Origin: Sthenelais limicola
Lineage: Eukaryota > Annelida > Polychaeta > Phyllodocida > Sigalionidae
Length of the DNA: 64,000 bases
Assembly (NCBI GenBank): GCA_942159475.1
Contig: OW804098.1
Coordinates: 4,564,383-4,628,382, forward strand
Direction: 5' to 3'
The notes below the pieces were generated by a model, which was not told where the DNA came from, ran no database searches, and worked only from the letters and a program-made list of their open reading frames with translations. Of the stretch, positions 45,396 through 57,493 are shown piece by piece. The number at the start of each line of letters is the position of its first letter. The first letter of the stretch is position 1. Position numbers and translations under genes: made by a program.

Positions 45396-46796
45396 ATAGG
45401 GATTTGATGCTGCCTGAGGCGTACAAATATGCACTCATGTTGTCATGGTTACCTTTGTCTAATCTTAGCCCAAGTAGAGAAATGTGCAATTTTTTGTTTT
45501 CGATTTATGGGTCCCAGTGGGTTATTTGGCCCAAGTCAATGAAGTAACACTGATATATGAACATTAATTTTATTATTATGATGATATATATACATAATTA
45601 GGAGGGTAGCCTCTGTGTTTTTCTGTTTTAAGTTGTATTTCGATTGAATGGGCGCAGCCTCCTTTTAGTATCACTATAGGAAAGGTATACTTATACAGGA
45701 GCCTGTGTGTCGCACCCCTGGCTAAGTTTAAATTGGAGGGGTGGCCTGTCAGTGGCCACATGGGTCTGTTTTGACTGTGTTGGCTGGTGTTGTTAAGTGG
45801 AGGAGTGTATTGGCTTGGCCTGTTTGCTGTGAGTGACAGGGAGGGAGGAGGGAGGACAGGGAGGGAGGTGTACAGACTGGCTGTGATTGACAGGGGGTTG
45901 GGTACTAGGCAGGGGGTTGGCTACTAGGATGGTGCTTGAGGATAAGTGAACAACCCTGAAAGCTTGTGAATAGTTACTAGGCAGGGGGTTGGCTACTAGG
46001 CATTCCTACTAGGCCAGGCCTACAAGTGTGATCTGACAAGCTACATCCTGTAAGATCTTTATCTTTGGATCTGTAGACTGTCATCTGTACATCTGTGTAA
46101 ACTGATTTCAGTGAGAGGAAATATCTGAGGAGATCATCAGATAAGTTATGTAACTGAAGTGTAACATCACTGTGAAATGCCTCCTGCTGATTGTGGCCCA
46201 GAGTGGAGGAGGCCAGGTTTGGAAGTGAGTGATGGTTGCCTATGCAATCAAATGAAAAAAAGAAATACAAAAAAAGAACTATATACTAAAAATTTGAAGC
46301 AAAAGAAAATAGCAGTTAGGCAAATCAGCTGGGCTACCCTCCTAGTATCGAAAGATACTATAGCAATTGGGCAGTAGTATGTTGTCTTGTATCTAGCCAA
46401 TCTTAATTAATAATTAAATTAAAAATTATAATTAAGAGGCATTCTTTCTATGAGATGTGTTGATCAAGATATTTAGATAAGTTAGAAAATTAGATAAGAT
46501 TAAATTAAAAAATATAATAAAGACTTTCTCTTGATAAGATTTGTTGATCAAGATGTCTGCTACTATGGTACTCTAAGATAAGTTAAAAATTGATGAAAAT
46601 TAAATTGAAAAATATAATTCACATCATTCTTTCTAATGGCTGGAGTGCGAAGTATTAGTGACTTAATATCTGTGACAAACTTTGGTCTTAATCATGTGCA
46701 TGACCTTGTCAAGATACCGAGAATCAATTAATATGAAAATTATGCTTGTTAAATGAGTTGCCATGGTAACCACTGAGGTGTGAATCTGCAGACTTG
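45396..46796. other. No confident gene; GGGAGG and GGGGGTTGG runs
   Basis: The GC-richer stretch 45,760-46,230 holds GGGAGGGAGG words and GCAGGGGGTTGGCTACTAGG repeated. An ATG at 46,177 opens 16 codons to a consensus GAA|GTGAGT donor, but nothing supports an upstream or downstream partner. TTAGATAAGATTAAATTAAAA-type words repeat at 46,430-46,620. Confidence 0.3.
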
Positions 46797-47026
46797 TGGG
46801 TGAGATTTTCAGAAAATTCGCCTTCACCAATCCTCTCAAATAGCCCACATTTAAGACAAAAATGAGCTTCAAAATGCAGTTTAACATAACAGAACTGATA
46901 CTTTAAATCCATGCGATACCAAATATACTCAGATATACCTGCTATTCTTCATTTTTCAGCCTAATTTATGAGAATTTCCTAAATGTGGAGAGCCTCCAAT
47001 TGTACATTTTCTGAAAATCTGACCCA
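46797..47026 (+). mobile_element. Family A MITE copy
   Basis: It runs from TGGGTGAGATTTTCAGAAAA to CTGAAAATCTGACCCA. Confidence 0.88.
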
Positions 47027-47231
47027 TATATATATGCAAATCCTAGTAAATACCAGTACAAAAGTCACTTCCACCCTTTATGGGTGCAGTATTTCATATG
47101 CAGTTTGCACTTGTTCATCACAATTTCAGTGAGGGTTTATTTCTTCAGTTGATTTTACTCTTTCTCCTAGTCTCGGGGTAGTTTCCATTGATTGAAACTT
47201 TTATTGGAAACCTTATCGTGCAAAAGAAAAC

Positions 47232-47530
47232 TGCTGCCGGTGAGCGATAATAAGTGTAATTATCGCAGGTCCTCCAAATACTAATAAGGACGTTTTATGA
47301 AGCCCTGTAGCAAAAATAACCGAGCAAAATCCTCCAAAATTTTGCTCAAATGACTTTTGAAGAACGGAAAGAAAAAGTAGAAAAAGAAGAATGGAACAAA
47401 AAGTAGAAAATATTTAGTTTTTGACGGACTGGGAGTGCAGCTTTAATAGTTAAACACTATTATGGGGCCTTTTGTATTCTACATCATTATAAGTTGACGG
47501 TTATAACTGTTCACAGGTTGTCATCTATAT
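47232..47530 (+). repeat. Family F dispersed repeat, copy 2
   Basis: It starts GTGAGCGATAATAAGTGTAA, then shares CAAATGACTTTT, GAGTGCAGCTTTAATAG and ACAGGTTGTCAT with copy 1 at 7,762. Confidence 0.7.
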
Positions 47531-47728
47531 TTGACTGCTAGTGATTCATCATAGTACCGGTGGTGTGCAGGTATTGCGACCCTATGCAGGCCTGTCATCC
47601 CAGTGTCACATTTTGAAGGGGAAAATCTGTGACTTTTTACACTTGTCAGTCAATGTTGACATGTACAATTCCTGCCCCTTATAGCCTGTATTTGCCTCTA
47701 ATGAGACTCGCTGGCAGGTGGTACACAT

Positions 47729-47925
47729 ACCGTATATCCTTGAAATACTGCCGGGCTTTGAATACCTTGAAATACCGCCGGGCCTTCAATACCTTGAATT
47801 AGCGCTGGGGGTGAGCATGCTTTTTCATTGGAAATGCATTAAATTCTATATTTGAATTACCGCCGGGTCTTGAATAACCGCGTTAATAAGCGCCTGGAGG
47901 CAATAATTCAAGGAAATACATTAGG
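47729..47925. mobile_element. Family E-related palindromic MITE
   Basis: TACCGTATATCCTTGAAATA at the left and TTCAAGGAAATACATTA at the right are inverted. TACCGCCGGG words repeat inside. Confidence 0.55.
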
Positions 47926-48532
47926 TTTCTAGCCACTAGCCTAGAACATGAACATTTCATTTAAAAAAATAATTGAACTACTATTGTTCCCTATCTCTTG
48001 GGGGCAAATCATACTTTATGTATCACAGGAAGCTTTACAGGGCCTGACGAGACGTGAGACCCTGGTGTGTGGTACAGTTAGCTTTATAGCTATCAGCATC
48101 ACTTCATTAATTTTTTTCTAAATAAAATGAACTGAAATTTAAAAATGAATTAAACTGAAATTTAAATAAATTAAACTAAAATTAAAAAATAAATTAAGCT
48201 AAAATTAAAAAATGATTTAAACATGAATTAAAATATAAATTAAACTGAAATTAAAATATAAATTAAATTGTCGCCTTTCTAACCAGGCATTTATTTGCAA
48301 GGTAATGAAGGGTAATTCTACACTCCCTATCTTGTGGAGCAGGTTGGGGGATCTAAGGTTGTACCATATTAGCATGGCTTTCTACTGGCCTGCGGGTGGG
48401 TGGACGTTTCCTGCCAGCGTGTCTGTATATTTGCCAGAATTCCCGGCGAAGACTCATGATGCAGGGATTAATATGAAGAGCCCTGTAGGTTTGTGTGTGA
48501 TGCCTGCTGTAGATAGAGCTTTGTGGGACTGG
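47926..48532. other. No gene recognised
   Basis: TTAAACTGAAATTTAAAT-like short repeats lie at 48,125-48,270. The open frame from 48,305 runs into GGT repeats and has no recognisable domain. Confidence 0.4.
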
Positions 48533-48680
48533 AGGAGGTGGTGGTGGTGGTGGAGGTGGTGGTGGTGGTGGTGGAGGAGGTGGTGGTGGTGGTGGAGGTG
48601 GTGGTGGTGGAGGAGGGGTGGTGGTGGAGGTGGTGGTGGAGGAGGGGTGGTGGAGGAGGGGGAGGAGGAGGAGGAGGTGG
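48533..48680 (+). repeat. GGT/GGA trinucleotide tract
   Basis: It is an uninterrupted mixture of GGT and GGA triplets. Confidence 0.95.
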
Positions 48681-48799
48681 CTTTGTTGCCATGTGTGGTA
48701 TTGTTGTTATACACATGGAAGCAGGGATGTGTTTGACAAGTGCTCTTGTGTTCTGCTCACCCGGGGGCGCTCTATTGTGGAGCTGCTCGCTCTGATTTA

Positions 48800-49094
48800 T
48801 ACACTCCCTGCCTGTGCCTCCCTCCCTGTGCCTCCCTCCCTCCCTCCTTCCCACTCCCTCCCTTTGCCTCCCTCCCTGTGCCTCCCTCCCTGTGTCTCCC
48901 TCCTTCCCACTCCCTCCCTTTGCCTCCCTCCCTGTGCCTCCCTCCCTGTGTCTCCCTCCTTCCCACTCCCTCCCTGTGTCTCCCTCCTTCCCACTCCCTC
49001 CCTATGTCTCCCTCTGTGACCCTGTCTTCCTCTATCCGCCCTCACCTTCCTTCCTGTCCCCCTCTTTTCTCCTGTCTCTCTCTCTCTCCTCCCT

Positions 49095-49122
<28 letters not shown>
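48800..49122. repeat. CTCCCT-rich minisatellite ending in a ~30-base poly-C
   Basis: CTCCCTCCTTCCCACTCCCT and CCTGTGCCTCCCT words repeat to about 49,018, and a run of C fills about 49,090-49,122. Confidence 0.93.
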
Positions 49123-49127
<5 letters not shown>

Positions 49128-49342
49128 TGTCCTTGATGGTATTATATCATGAAGCACACACGTGTTACCTACAATGGTTACATCACAGCACTTACCGGTC
49201 TCTCCAGGTTCCTCTATTACTCATGTTTATTTCATGCATTCAATCTTTCCCACTAAATATTGATCCTGTCTGCTGCTGCCTTGTGTTCACTTCCCAGCAG
49301 TGCATCAGCTGCAAGGCTTCAATCATAACCTAGCACTTGCAC

Positions 49343-49445
49343 ATGACTGTAGCATTGGGTTGGGTTAAAGTGGCTAACATGACTGTAGCATTGGGTTGGG
49401 TTAAAGTGGCTAACATGACTGTGGCATTGGGTTGGGTTAAAGTGG
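49343..49445 (+). repeat. 36-bp tandem repeat, 3 units
   Basis: ATGACTGTAGCATTGGGTTG followed by GGTTAAAGTGGCTAAC repeats exactly, with one substitution in unit 3. Confidence 0.93.
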
Positions 49446-49944
49446 TCTCACCAGGTTAACTGGATTAGGAGCTCAGTTGCATGTGTTTCGTTAAGAGTCA
49501 CATGTTTTCTGTTGAGAAGCAAAGGCACTTGGAGTGACAATCACAGCGTTTATTTATTTTTTTTTTTGTCCAGCATCGGATCTTTAGCTAACAAAAACAT
49601 GTAAATAACAGGGAAGATTAATGGTACATCAAACAAATCAATGTGAGGTTGTATAATGATTTAGTATAAGATCTTACGTTTCCTTTCTATGGAAGATCAC
49701 CTAATCTTAACAGCATTTTTTTATTAGTAATTTTGTATGGACCTTTGTCTTTCTTCACAGCATTTATTAATGAAACCAGGGTCAAGTAAGGATCAGAGAA
49801 TATAAAGCATCATACAAGGTAAAGGGCGGGGGGGGGGAGAGTGGAGAAAATTAATAGAGGAAATGGAAAGTATTGTTTAAATTTGTTTTTTTTAAAAAAG
49901 GAAATACCGGTACCTCACGGTACCTCAAGAGGCAAAGGTGGTAA

Positions 49945-50262
49945 ACAATAGATGGTAGTATACTACCCCAGGAGTTAGTGGAAGACCAGCTATAGGAGCT
50001 GAACTAAACAGCCTGGTAAAACATCCTACAGCAATAGATGGTAGTATACTACCCCAGGAGTTAGTGGAAGACCAGCTATAGGAGCTGAACTAAACAGCCT
50101 GGTAAAACATCCTACAGCAATAGATGGTAGTATACTACCCCAGGAGTTAGTGGAAGACCAGCTATAGGAGCTGAACTAAACAGCCTGGTAAAACATCATA
50201 CAACAATAGATGGTAGTATACTACCCCAGGAGTTAGTGGAAGGCCAGCTATAATAGCTGAAC
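49945..50262 (+). repeat. 86-bp tandem repeat, about 3.7 units
   Basis: GATGGTAGTATACTACCCC recurs at 49,951, 50,037, 50,123 and 50,209. Each unit carries the palindrome GTAGTATACTAC. Confidence 0.95.
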
Positions 50263-50703
50263 TTTTCACATTATGCTATTCTTTTATAAGGCACCCCAGG
50301 AAGAACTCATTGTGAACTCAATGCGACTGATACTTTGAGAGGGACCGCTCCCTTTTCGATAATTCATTATATTGATGTATATGTTTATTGAATAAAAATT
50401 GTTATATATATATATAACTATACAGCCTGGTATAACATTCAGGAATAGATGGTAGTTAGAGGATTTAGATACACAACAATAGATGGCAGCCATTAGAAGT
50501 GAACTAGATACAAGTTGGTATAAATATAACTTCAAGAAGCAAATTAAAGGAAGCAGCCACTCAGACACTCAGTGTTTGTTGCTTGTTAATCTGTAGTAGA
50601 GATTGTAGGAATAATGAGATGTCAGGAGAATATCTCCCTCCGCTCCCTCTCCCCCCGCAGGCCCTGGGCTCAGACTGGGCACCTGCAGACAAGTACTTGG
50701 AAG

Positions 50704-51975
50704 TATAGTTTAGAACAGGATAATTGTCAGGCGGCCATATTTCTTTGATGGCGATGGAAGAAGGAATGCCATTAATTACTATTTATCTCTCACCTACTGA
50801 TAATAATGATATAACAATAAGAGCTGGTTTATTGTGGCAAGTTGTGCTCGGTGAGTGAGTTAGTGAGTGAGTGAGATTGGTTGCTTTATGCCCTTATCAG
50901 CACATTGAAGGTTATATCAAGGGGGGGGGGGGGGCGAGAGCTGAGAGGGAGTGAGTGAGATTGGTTGCTTTATGCCCTTATCAACACATTGAAGGTTATA
51001 TGAAGGGGGGGGGGGGGAGAGCTGAGAGTGAGTGAGTAAGATTGGTTGCTTTACGCCCTTATCAACACATTGAAGGTTATATCAAGGGGGGGGGGGGGGA
51101 GAGCTGAGAGGGAGTGAGTGAGTGAGATTGGTTGCTTTACGCCCTTATCAACACATTGAAGGTTATATCAAGGGGGGGGAGAGCTAAGAGGGAGTGAGTG
51201 AGTGAGATTGGTTGCTTTATGCCCTTATCAACACATTGAAGGTTATATCAAGGGGGGGGGGGGGAGAGCTGAGAGGGAGTGAGTGAGTGAGATTGGTTGC
51301 TTTACGCCCTTATCAACACATTGAAGGTTATATCAAGGGGGGGAGAGCTGAGAGGGAGTGAGTGAGTGAGATTGGTTGCTTTACGCCCTTATCAACACAT
51401 TGAAGGTTATATCAAGGGGGGGAGAGCTGAGAGGGAGTGAGTGAGTGAGATTGGTTGCTTTACGCCCTTATCAACACATTGAAGGTTATATCAAGGGGGG
51501 GGGGGGGGAGAGGGAGTGGGTGAGTGAGATTGGTTGCTTTATGCCCTTATCAACACATTGAAGGTTATATCAAGGGCGGGAGAGCTGAGAGAGAGTGAGT
51601 GAGATTGGTTGCTTTACGCCCTTATCAACACATTGAAGGTTATATCAAGGGCAGGAGAGCTGAGAGGGAGGCAGTTTATGATCTTACCCAGGAAATAGAG
51701 ATAGAGAAGAAGGGAGAGAGAGAAGAGAAAAAGAGACAGAAAGGCACTTTATGGTATTACCCAGGACCATGGTTTGTGCTCGGTGGAGAGACTCATTTGT
51801 AGGACAACTCCTCCTGTCTTATCATTAACAAGGCCATATAAGCCTGCCCCTCCAAATTATTTACTAACCCCATATGTGGTGAGCCATATCATGGGCGGAG
51901 TGTGGTGTGGTTAATTACCAAAACAACTGGCCTTTCCCTCCCCCTCCCTTTTAACTTATCCTGTTGTAAACTATA
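50704..51975 (+). mobile_element. Diverged family D element split by a tandem array
   Basis: TATAGTTTAGAACAGG at 50,704 and TGTAAACTATA at about 51,965-51,975 match family D ends. The right part keeps ACTCCTCCTGTCTTATC and CTTTCCCTCCCCCTCCC. The interior is displaced by the 50,850-51,740 array. Confidence 0.6.
50850..51740 (+). repeat. ~90-bp tandem repeat with variable poly-G, about 10 units
   Basis: Each unit carries GAGATTGGTTGCTTTACGCC, CACATTGAAGGTTATATCAA, a G-run of 3 to 14 and GAGAGCTGAGAGGGAG. Length differences come mainly from the G-run. A single inverted relative lies at 41,205-41,400. Confidence 0.93.
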
Positions 51976-52311
51976 GGAGCTATGCTAGTTTTATGTTTGG
52001 GTGGGACAATATACCACTGGAATAGTTTGGGAGAACATTTATACTTCCTGTCGTCACTGTCAGCTGGCCCATATTGATCAATGTTATCCTCCCAAGGCAG
52101 GGCCAGATTCTGCCAGTCTAGCCCTGCCACATTGTTACCCCTTTCCCTGCTGTGTACATCTGATGCTGTTAGTTTGATGGAACTGTGAGCATTGGAGGAT
52201 TTGTATGTTTTAATGGATGAAGTCTTCATTGCTGAGGGTGGGTGGGTGGGTGGGGCTTGTTTCTCTTTTCCACCCTGGTGTGATCACTAATATTATTTTC
52301 CATCGATGTAG
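51976..52311. other. No feature recognised
   Basis: Single-copy spacer with no supported gene. A short GGTGGGTGGG run lies near 52,240. Confidence 0.4.
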
Positions 52312-52680
52312 AACTCCTCCTCTCCCCTCCCTCTCCTCTCTCTCACCTCTCTCTCTCCTCTCCCCTCCTCTCTCTCCCCTCCCCTCTCTCCTCCTCTCTC
52401 TCCTCTCTCCTCTCTCTCCTCTCCCTCCCTCTCTCTCCCTCTCTCCTCTCTCTCTCCTCTCTCCTCTCCCTCCTCTCCTCTCTCCCCTCTCTCCCCTCTC
52501 TCCTCTCCCATGCCCCCCTCTCTCTCCTCTCCTCTCCCATGCCCCCCTCTCTCTCCCATGCCCCCCTCTCTCTCCCATGCCCCCCCTCTCTCTCCTCTCC
52601 TCTCCCATGCCCCCCTCTCTCTCCTCTCCTCTCCCATGCCCCCCTCTCTCTCCCATGCGCCCCCTGTTATCTCCCTCTCC
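52312..52680. repeat. Polypyrimidine (CTCTCC) tract with CCATGCCCCCC units
   Basis: Almost pure CT. The second half has a repeating CCCATGCCCCCCTCTCTCTC unit. Open frames on both strands are artefacts. Confidence 0.95.
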
Positions 52681-52689
52681 TGTCTTTCT

Positions 52690-53178
52690 CCCCTGCCCTT
52701 CATCCACTGGTGTGCTCCCACCGCCCCCTACAACCTCACTTACTCCAATTTACTATTTTCCCACCATTAGGCCAAGGCAATTCACTGCTGTTTATGTGCA
52801 GGCTGAGGACCAGAGTGCAGTGCTTTAATTCCATGTTTCTCATACCACATAACACAATCATTGAGTGGACCTTATTGCACTGCGGTGAAATGACAACAAA
52901 TAATACTGTATGTCAGGCCGGCATGATGCCTTCCCCCATACAGATATACATGTATAAATAGATCATATTGTATCATTTATTGGTTATTTATTGAATCAGT
53001 ACAATTATTTCTGTAACATAACGATAAAGATTTCCACCGGAAAAGGGAACATCCCCCTTCTATGGCAGCCAGAGGGTCGCTTATAGTGAACTTAGAGAGT
53101 GATATAACATTAAGACTAGGAATCTATGCTATCGCAATGCACTAGCTATATTGGTCAATACGGTGAAGACAGTTATAT
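52690..53178. other. No feature recognised
   Basis: Single-copy spacer with no supported gene or repeat. Confidence 0.4.
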
Positions 53179-53266
53179 ATGGGTGAAGTCGCCAGAAAAT
53201 GTACAATTCACCTTCACCAATCCTCTCAAATAACCCACATTTCAGACCGAAATCAGGTTCGAAATA

Positions 53267-54701
53267 TATATATATATAAGAATTTTTATTCATATAAATC
53301 AACAATTACATCATGAAAAGGGCTTGGTCCTCTAGACGCGTACGTGAGTAGCTCTTCCAGCTAGTCCTTTTTGAACATAGGATTTCAAGATCGACTTAGG
53401 GTCCCGTGGGACAAAATTAGTGTATACAATGATTGACGATTCCCAGATTTGTATCATGCATTAAACTACATATGATAATAGCGGGTTCCATACTGTAATC
53501 AGTACACCATTACAGGTTACTGCTGTTAGGATATTATGATACTTGATTGCTTTTGTAGCTCTGGTTTTTACTAGTTAACAGTTATGAACTTGAGCTCATT
53601 AACCTAAGTATACTGGTTAATGTATTACTGGACAATCACATACTTAAAATGTTTCTACAACGGTAACATCGGTATTAATGCAATCATTATGAGAGATTCC
53701 AAGGTAAATAATTAGTTAGTTAGACAATTTACATAGAAATTACAATCAATCATTTATGCGATCTAATAGTTGGATAAGTCTTTTTAAGAAAAGTCACCCC
53801 TTCTACTTTTGTAGAATTATATACATATTATAACAATGAAGTAACAGGGATAGGACAATGGAAATGGACGGAATCGATATCTCGATTTTTCATTATTTAG
53901 GATTTACATACCTTAAGGTGTTAGGTCTCATTTATAGATATTTACTTAAATGAGTTTTCCCTAAAATACAATTTGTAGGGAGGAAGAAATGACTTCCTAC
54001 GTCATTACTGTAACCATATAACACTCTCCTTTTCATGTACAATCATCCTTATGCAGGAACTGATCATTCGTTAAGTAGTAGTCTTTTTTTAAGTATCTTC
54101 TAAATTGTTTCCTGGTTTCAGTCGATCGAACATTTGATGGCAAACTATTCCATAGGGTTGGCATCGAGAATAAATAGGATTTTCTATAGATATCATTCTT
54201 AGGGTGTGGAACCTTCATGACATTCCCCTCTGAGAGGTTTCTAAGGTTTAGCTGTCTTTTGTCTATATACTCCTCCTTTCTCATCCTCAAAAAAGCTCTA
54301 TCTAGTAAGTGGTTTTCCCTTCTAGATTTTAACGACGGCATATTAAGTTTAGTATGAATTTCTTTGGTACTGGTTAATTTTGGCAGCCCCAGAGCTATCT
54401 TTAGGGCTGAATTTTGTAAACATTGCAGCCTGTTAAGATAGGTCTGGGATGCTGAGTTATAGAAGATGTCACCATAGTCGATGTGTGGTAGAATTGTTGT
54501 TTTATAGATAAGAACTTGCGTCTGTTTAGAACAGACCCCGTATAATTTTGACATATGTTTAATCTTGGACCGTATTGTATTAGATTTCTTAACTAGGAAT
54601 TTTTTAAAGTTCAATTGTCTGTCTATATCGATGCCTAGATATTTGTATGAATCAACAGATTCCAATTCCCTAATGCCAATGGAATTCACTGCTGTTACAG
54701 T
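53267..54701 (-). mobile_element. 5'-truncated non-LTR retrotransposon (LINE)
   Basis: It is 1,435 bp, with its coding remnant and 3' UTR on the minus strand and a 3' tail of TATATA after AATAAAAATTCT. GAAATA (53,261-53,266 and 54,702-54,707) flanks it as a target duplication. Truncation removes everything before the end of the reverse transcriptase. Confidence 0.85.
54033..54701 (-). pseudogene. Reverse transcriptase C-terminal remnant of a LINE
   Basis: About 222 codons remain open to the natural stop. Visible features are SYKYLGIDID (the segment just after the palm of non-LTR RTs), a region around HIDYGDIFYN followed by LNRLQCLQNSALKIALG, and LWNSLPSNVRS with a final KQFRRYLKK. This pattern is typical of the RT C-terminus in CR1/L2/Jockey-like LINEs, but I cannot assign the clade. 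The palm with the YADD-type site is absent, so it is dead. The open frame continues about 25 codons upstream into host MITE sequence, which is not part of the original protein. Confidence 0.85.
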
Positions 54702-55018
54702 GAAATACAGTTCAACATAACCTAATACATTGTTGGGATCATTGGAATACCATATATACTCAGATATACCTAGCATTTATCATTTGTCAGCTGAATTTAA
54801 CCGAATTTATGAAATGTGTAGAACTGTCAATTGTACATTTTCTGAAGATCTGACCCATATATATATATATGTTCCCTTATCTATGCCTATTTAGGACAAA
54901 CTTCAAAGGTACCTATTTATTATTGTTGATTAAGTGATTAAATGGGCCGTCTACTTATGATATGGATTTTCTAATCACGTTGGTTGTGGCATTCTCACGA
55001 ACACTGCACTGACCCTGT

Positions 55019-55089
55019 TTGATAGATAGATAGATAGATAGATCAGACTAGAAGGTCTTGGAACATGTGGGTAGCATTCACAACACTGG

Positions 55090-55125
<36 letters not shown>

Positions 55126-55171
55126 CAGACTAGAAGGTCTTGGAACATGTGGGTAGCATTCACAACACTGG

Positions 55172-55215
<44 letters not shown>

Positions 55216-55260
55216 CAGACTAGAAGGTCTTGGAACATGTGGGTAGCATTCACAACACTG

Positions 55261-55300
<40 letters not shown>

Positions 55301-55489
55301 CAGATAGATAGATCAGACTAGAAGGTCTTGGAACATGTGGGTAGCATTCACAACACTGGAGATAGATAGATAGATAGACAGATAGATAGATAGATAGATA
55401 GATAGATGATGGATAGATAGATGGATGGATGGATGGATGGAACTAGAAGGTCTTGGAACATGTGGGTAGCATTCACAACACTGGAGATG

Positions 55490-55520
<31 letters not shown>

Positions 55521-55600
55521 GAGACTAGAAGGTCTTGGAACATGTGGGTAGCATTCTCAACACTGGAGATAGATGGATAGATAGATAGATAGATAGATTT
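55019..55600 (+). repeat. Compound GATA microsatellite / 47-bp spacer array, about 6 units
   Basis: GATA runs of varying length alternate with a conserved spacer containing GACTAGAAGGTCTTGGAACA and GGGTAGCATTCACAACACTG. The spacer is more constant than the GATA run. Confidence 0.95.
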
Positions 55601-55894
55601 AACTGCAGCTAGATAATCAGACTGATTAGGTTTATTACCTTTTCCTCTCACTCTGTGAGTGACTTCATAAAGTTAAAACAGTGATTGATATAGAATATTG
55701 ACATAGAATATGAATATAATAATAAATATATATATATACAGGTTAACTAACGAATTGGTTGAAAATATGAACAAATTGAGTCATAAATTTGAATTTTACC
55801 GGTAATCTTAATAAAAAAAAACAGATTTGTTGCTATGGCAACTCCACGTAAATCACTAGTGAAATACGCACTATGTGTAACTCACTCTAAATCG

Positions 55895-56280
55895 GCTGGG
55901 CAAATCACTGAAATGGGTCAGGAAAATCACTGAAATGGGCTGGGCAAATAACTGAAATGGGTCGGGAAAAATCACTGAAATGGGCTGGGAAAATCACTGA
56001 AATCAGACGGGAAAATCACTGAAATGGGTCCGGAAAATCACTGAAATGGGCTGGGAAAATCACTGAAATGGGTCAGGAAAATCACTGAAATGGGCCGGGA
56101 AAATCACTGAAATGGGCTGGGAAAATCACTGAAATGGGCCGGGAAAATCACTGAAATGGGCCGGGGAAATCACTGAGATGGGCCGGGGAAATCACTGAAA
56201 TGGGCCGGGGAAATCACTGAAATGGGCCGGGGAAATCACTGAAATGAGCTGGGAAAATCACTGAAATCCGACGGGAAAAT
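55895..56280 (+). repeat. 22-bp minisatellite, about 17 units
   Basis: The unit is GGGAAAATCACTGAAATGGG plus CC or CT. The first and last units are the most diverged (ATCAGACGGG, ATCCGACGGG). Confidence 0.95.
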
Positions 56281-56419
56281 TAGATATAAATGATAAATAA
56301 GAATCCTTGATAAAGGGCCAATGTTCGCCTGAAACATGGGAACCCAATAAACACAAACCAAACACTCACAAACCGGTCCCCTACGTGTTAGGGCTTAACC
56401 CCATATACTTTAGAATATA

Positions 56420-56645
56420 TGGGTCAGATTTTCAGAAAATGTACAATTCGCCTTCACCAATACTCTCAGATAACCCACATTAAAGACCAAAATGAGCTTC
56501 CAAATGCAGTTTAACATAACAGAACTGATATTTTAAATCAATGCGATACAAAATATACTTAGATAGACCAAAATCTATCTTTTTTTAGCAGAATTAACTA
56601 AATGTGTACAGCTGCCAATTGTACATTTTCTGAAAATCTGACCCA
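56420..56645 (+). mobile_element. Family A MITE copy, nearly intact
   Basis: The inverted ends TGGGTCAGATTTTCAGAAAA and CTGAAAATCTGACCCA match perfectly. Confidence 0.9.
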
Positions 56646-57493
56646 CATATGAGACTATTGTTATAGATATGTTGGTGATTAGTTATATAGTTATTTCATA
56701 CGTGGCACAACTTATCCAACCACAAATATGTAACCTTTTAAAATTTAATTAGTTTAATTGAATGATATCTTGATTATCCATGACATTAATGATGACTACA
56801 TAACATAATTAATTATGACTCACACAAGCCTGCTTACATGGCATATTATATGTACGTAGAATATGGTCATCTCATCAAATCTCATCTTTGTTCATTTATT
56901 TTTTCAAATTCTTTATTTTCTGTGCCTGCCACCTGGGCTTTTACAATTCTAAACATAAGTAAAATAACAGATAATGACTACAATGTAAATTTTTGAGTTT
57001 CTCATTTACAAAATTGGACACATATTTGACCTTTTTAACCTAGATAATCCCATATTTCCATGTTTTAAACATTTCATTATATTTTTCACTTCTTACTGCG
57101 AATAACCTTTTGTTGTTGAAATGTTTATTAAATAGACTTCCTTTGAGATTCTGTAAATTCAATTTTGCCTTTTCCAAATAATCTGAGTCTGTGACTATAG
57201 TTTTTACTAACCGTACTTTTTAAAATTATAAAGTTTATTTTATTCCTTCTTTCGTCGTCTCCTAATACACCCAAAAGATCATCCGGGGCTGGAAATATGT
57301 GATGTTTTTCACTAGGCTATCAGCCGAGGTGTTTAGCCATATACACATATTCTGATATAACCCATAAGCAATGTTACATTCATAATGTCATCAAATAATG
57401 GTTTATTCAGCTCTGAAAGCCTCCTGGCCTTGTGCCGCATAGAGTCCATCTGATCTATTCAAGGCCTTGTTGTGATGAAATACCATAGATTTG
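56646..57493. other. No gene; LINE 3' tail near 56,905-57,110
   Basis: CAAATTCTTTATTTTCTGTG and TTACAATTCTAAACATAAGT match 39,725-39,785. The rest is AT-rich spacer. Confidence 0.4.

Larger units (their letters stand above)
53180..54857 (+). mobile_element. Family A MITE interrupted by a LINE fragment
   Basis: The left part is 53,180-53,266 (TGGGTGAAGTCGCCAGAAAA...) and the right part is 54,702-54,857 (...TCTGAAGATCTGACCCA). Joined, they give a normal-length family A element with GAAATA duplicated at the insertion. Confidence 0.88.

Noticed and set aside
46177..46225. ATG followed by 16 codons and a GTGAGT donor
   Set aside because: A single short start-to-donor segment without promoter motifs or partner exon is expected by chance.
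48305..48736. 143-codon open frame, plus strand
   Set aside because: Half of it is GGT/GGA triplet repeat (poly W/R/G), and the first 70 codons match no known family and lack splice context.
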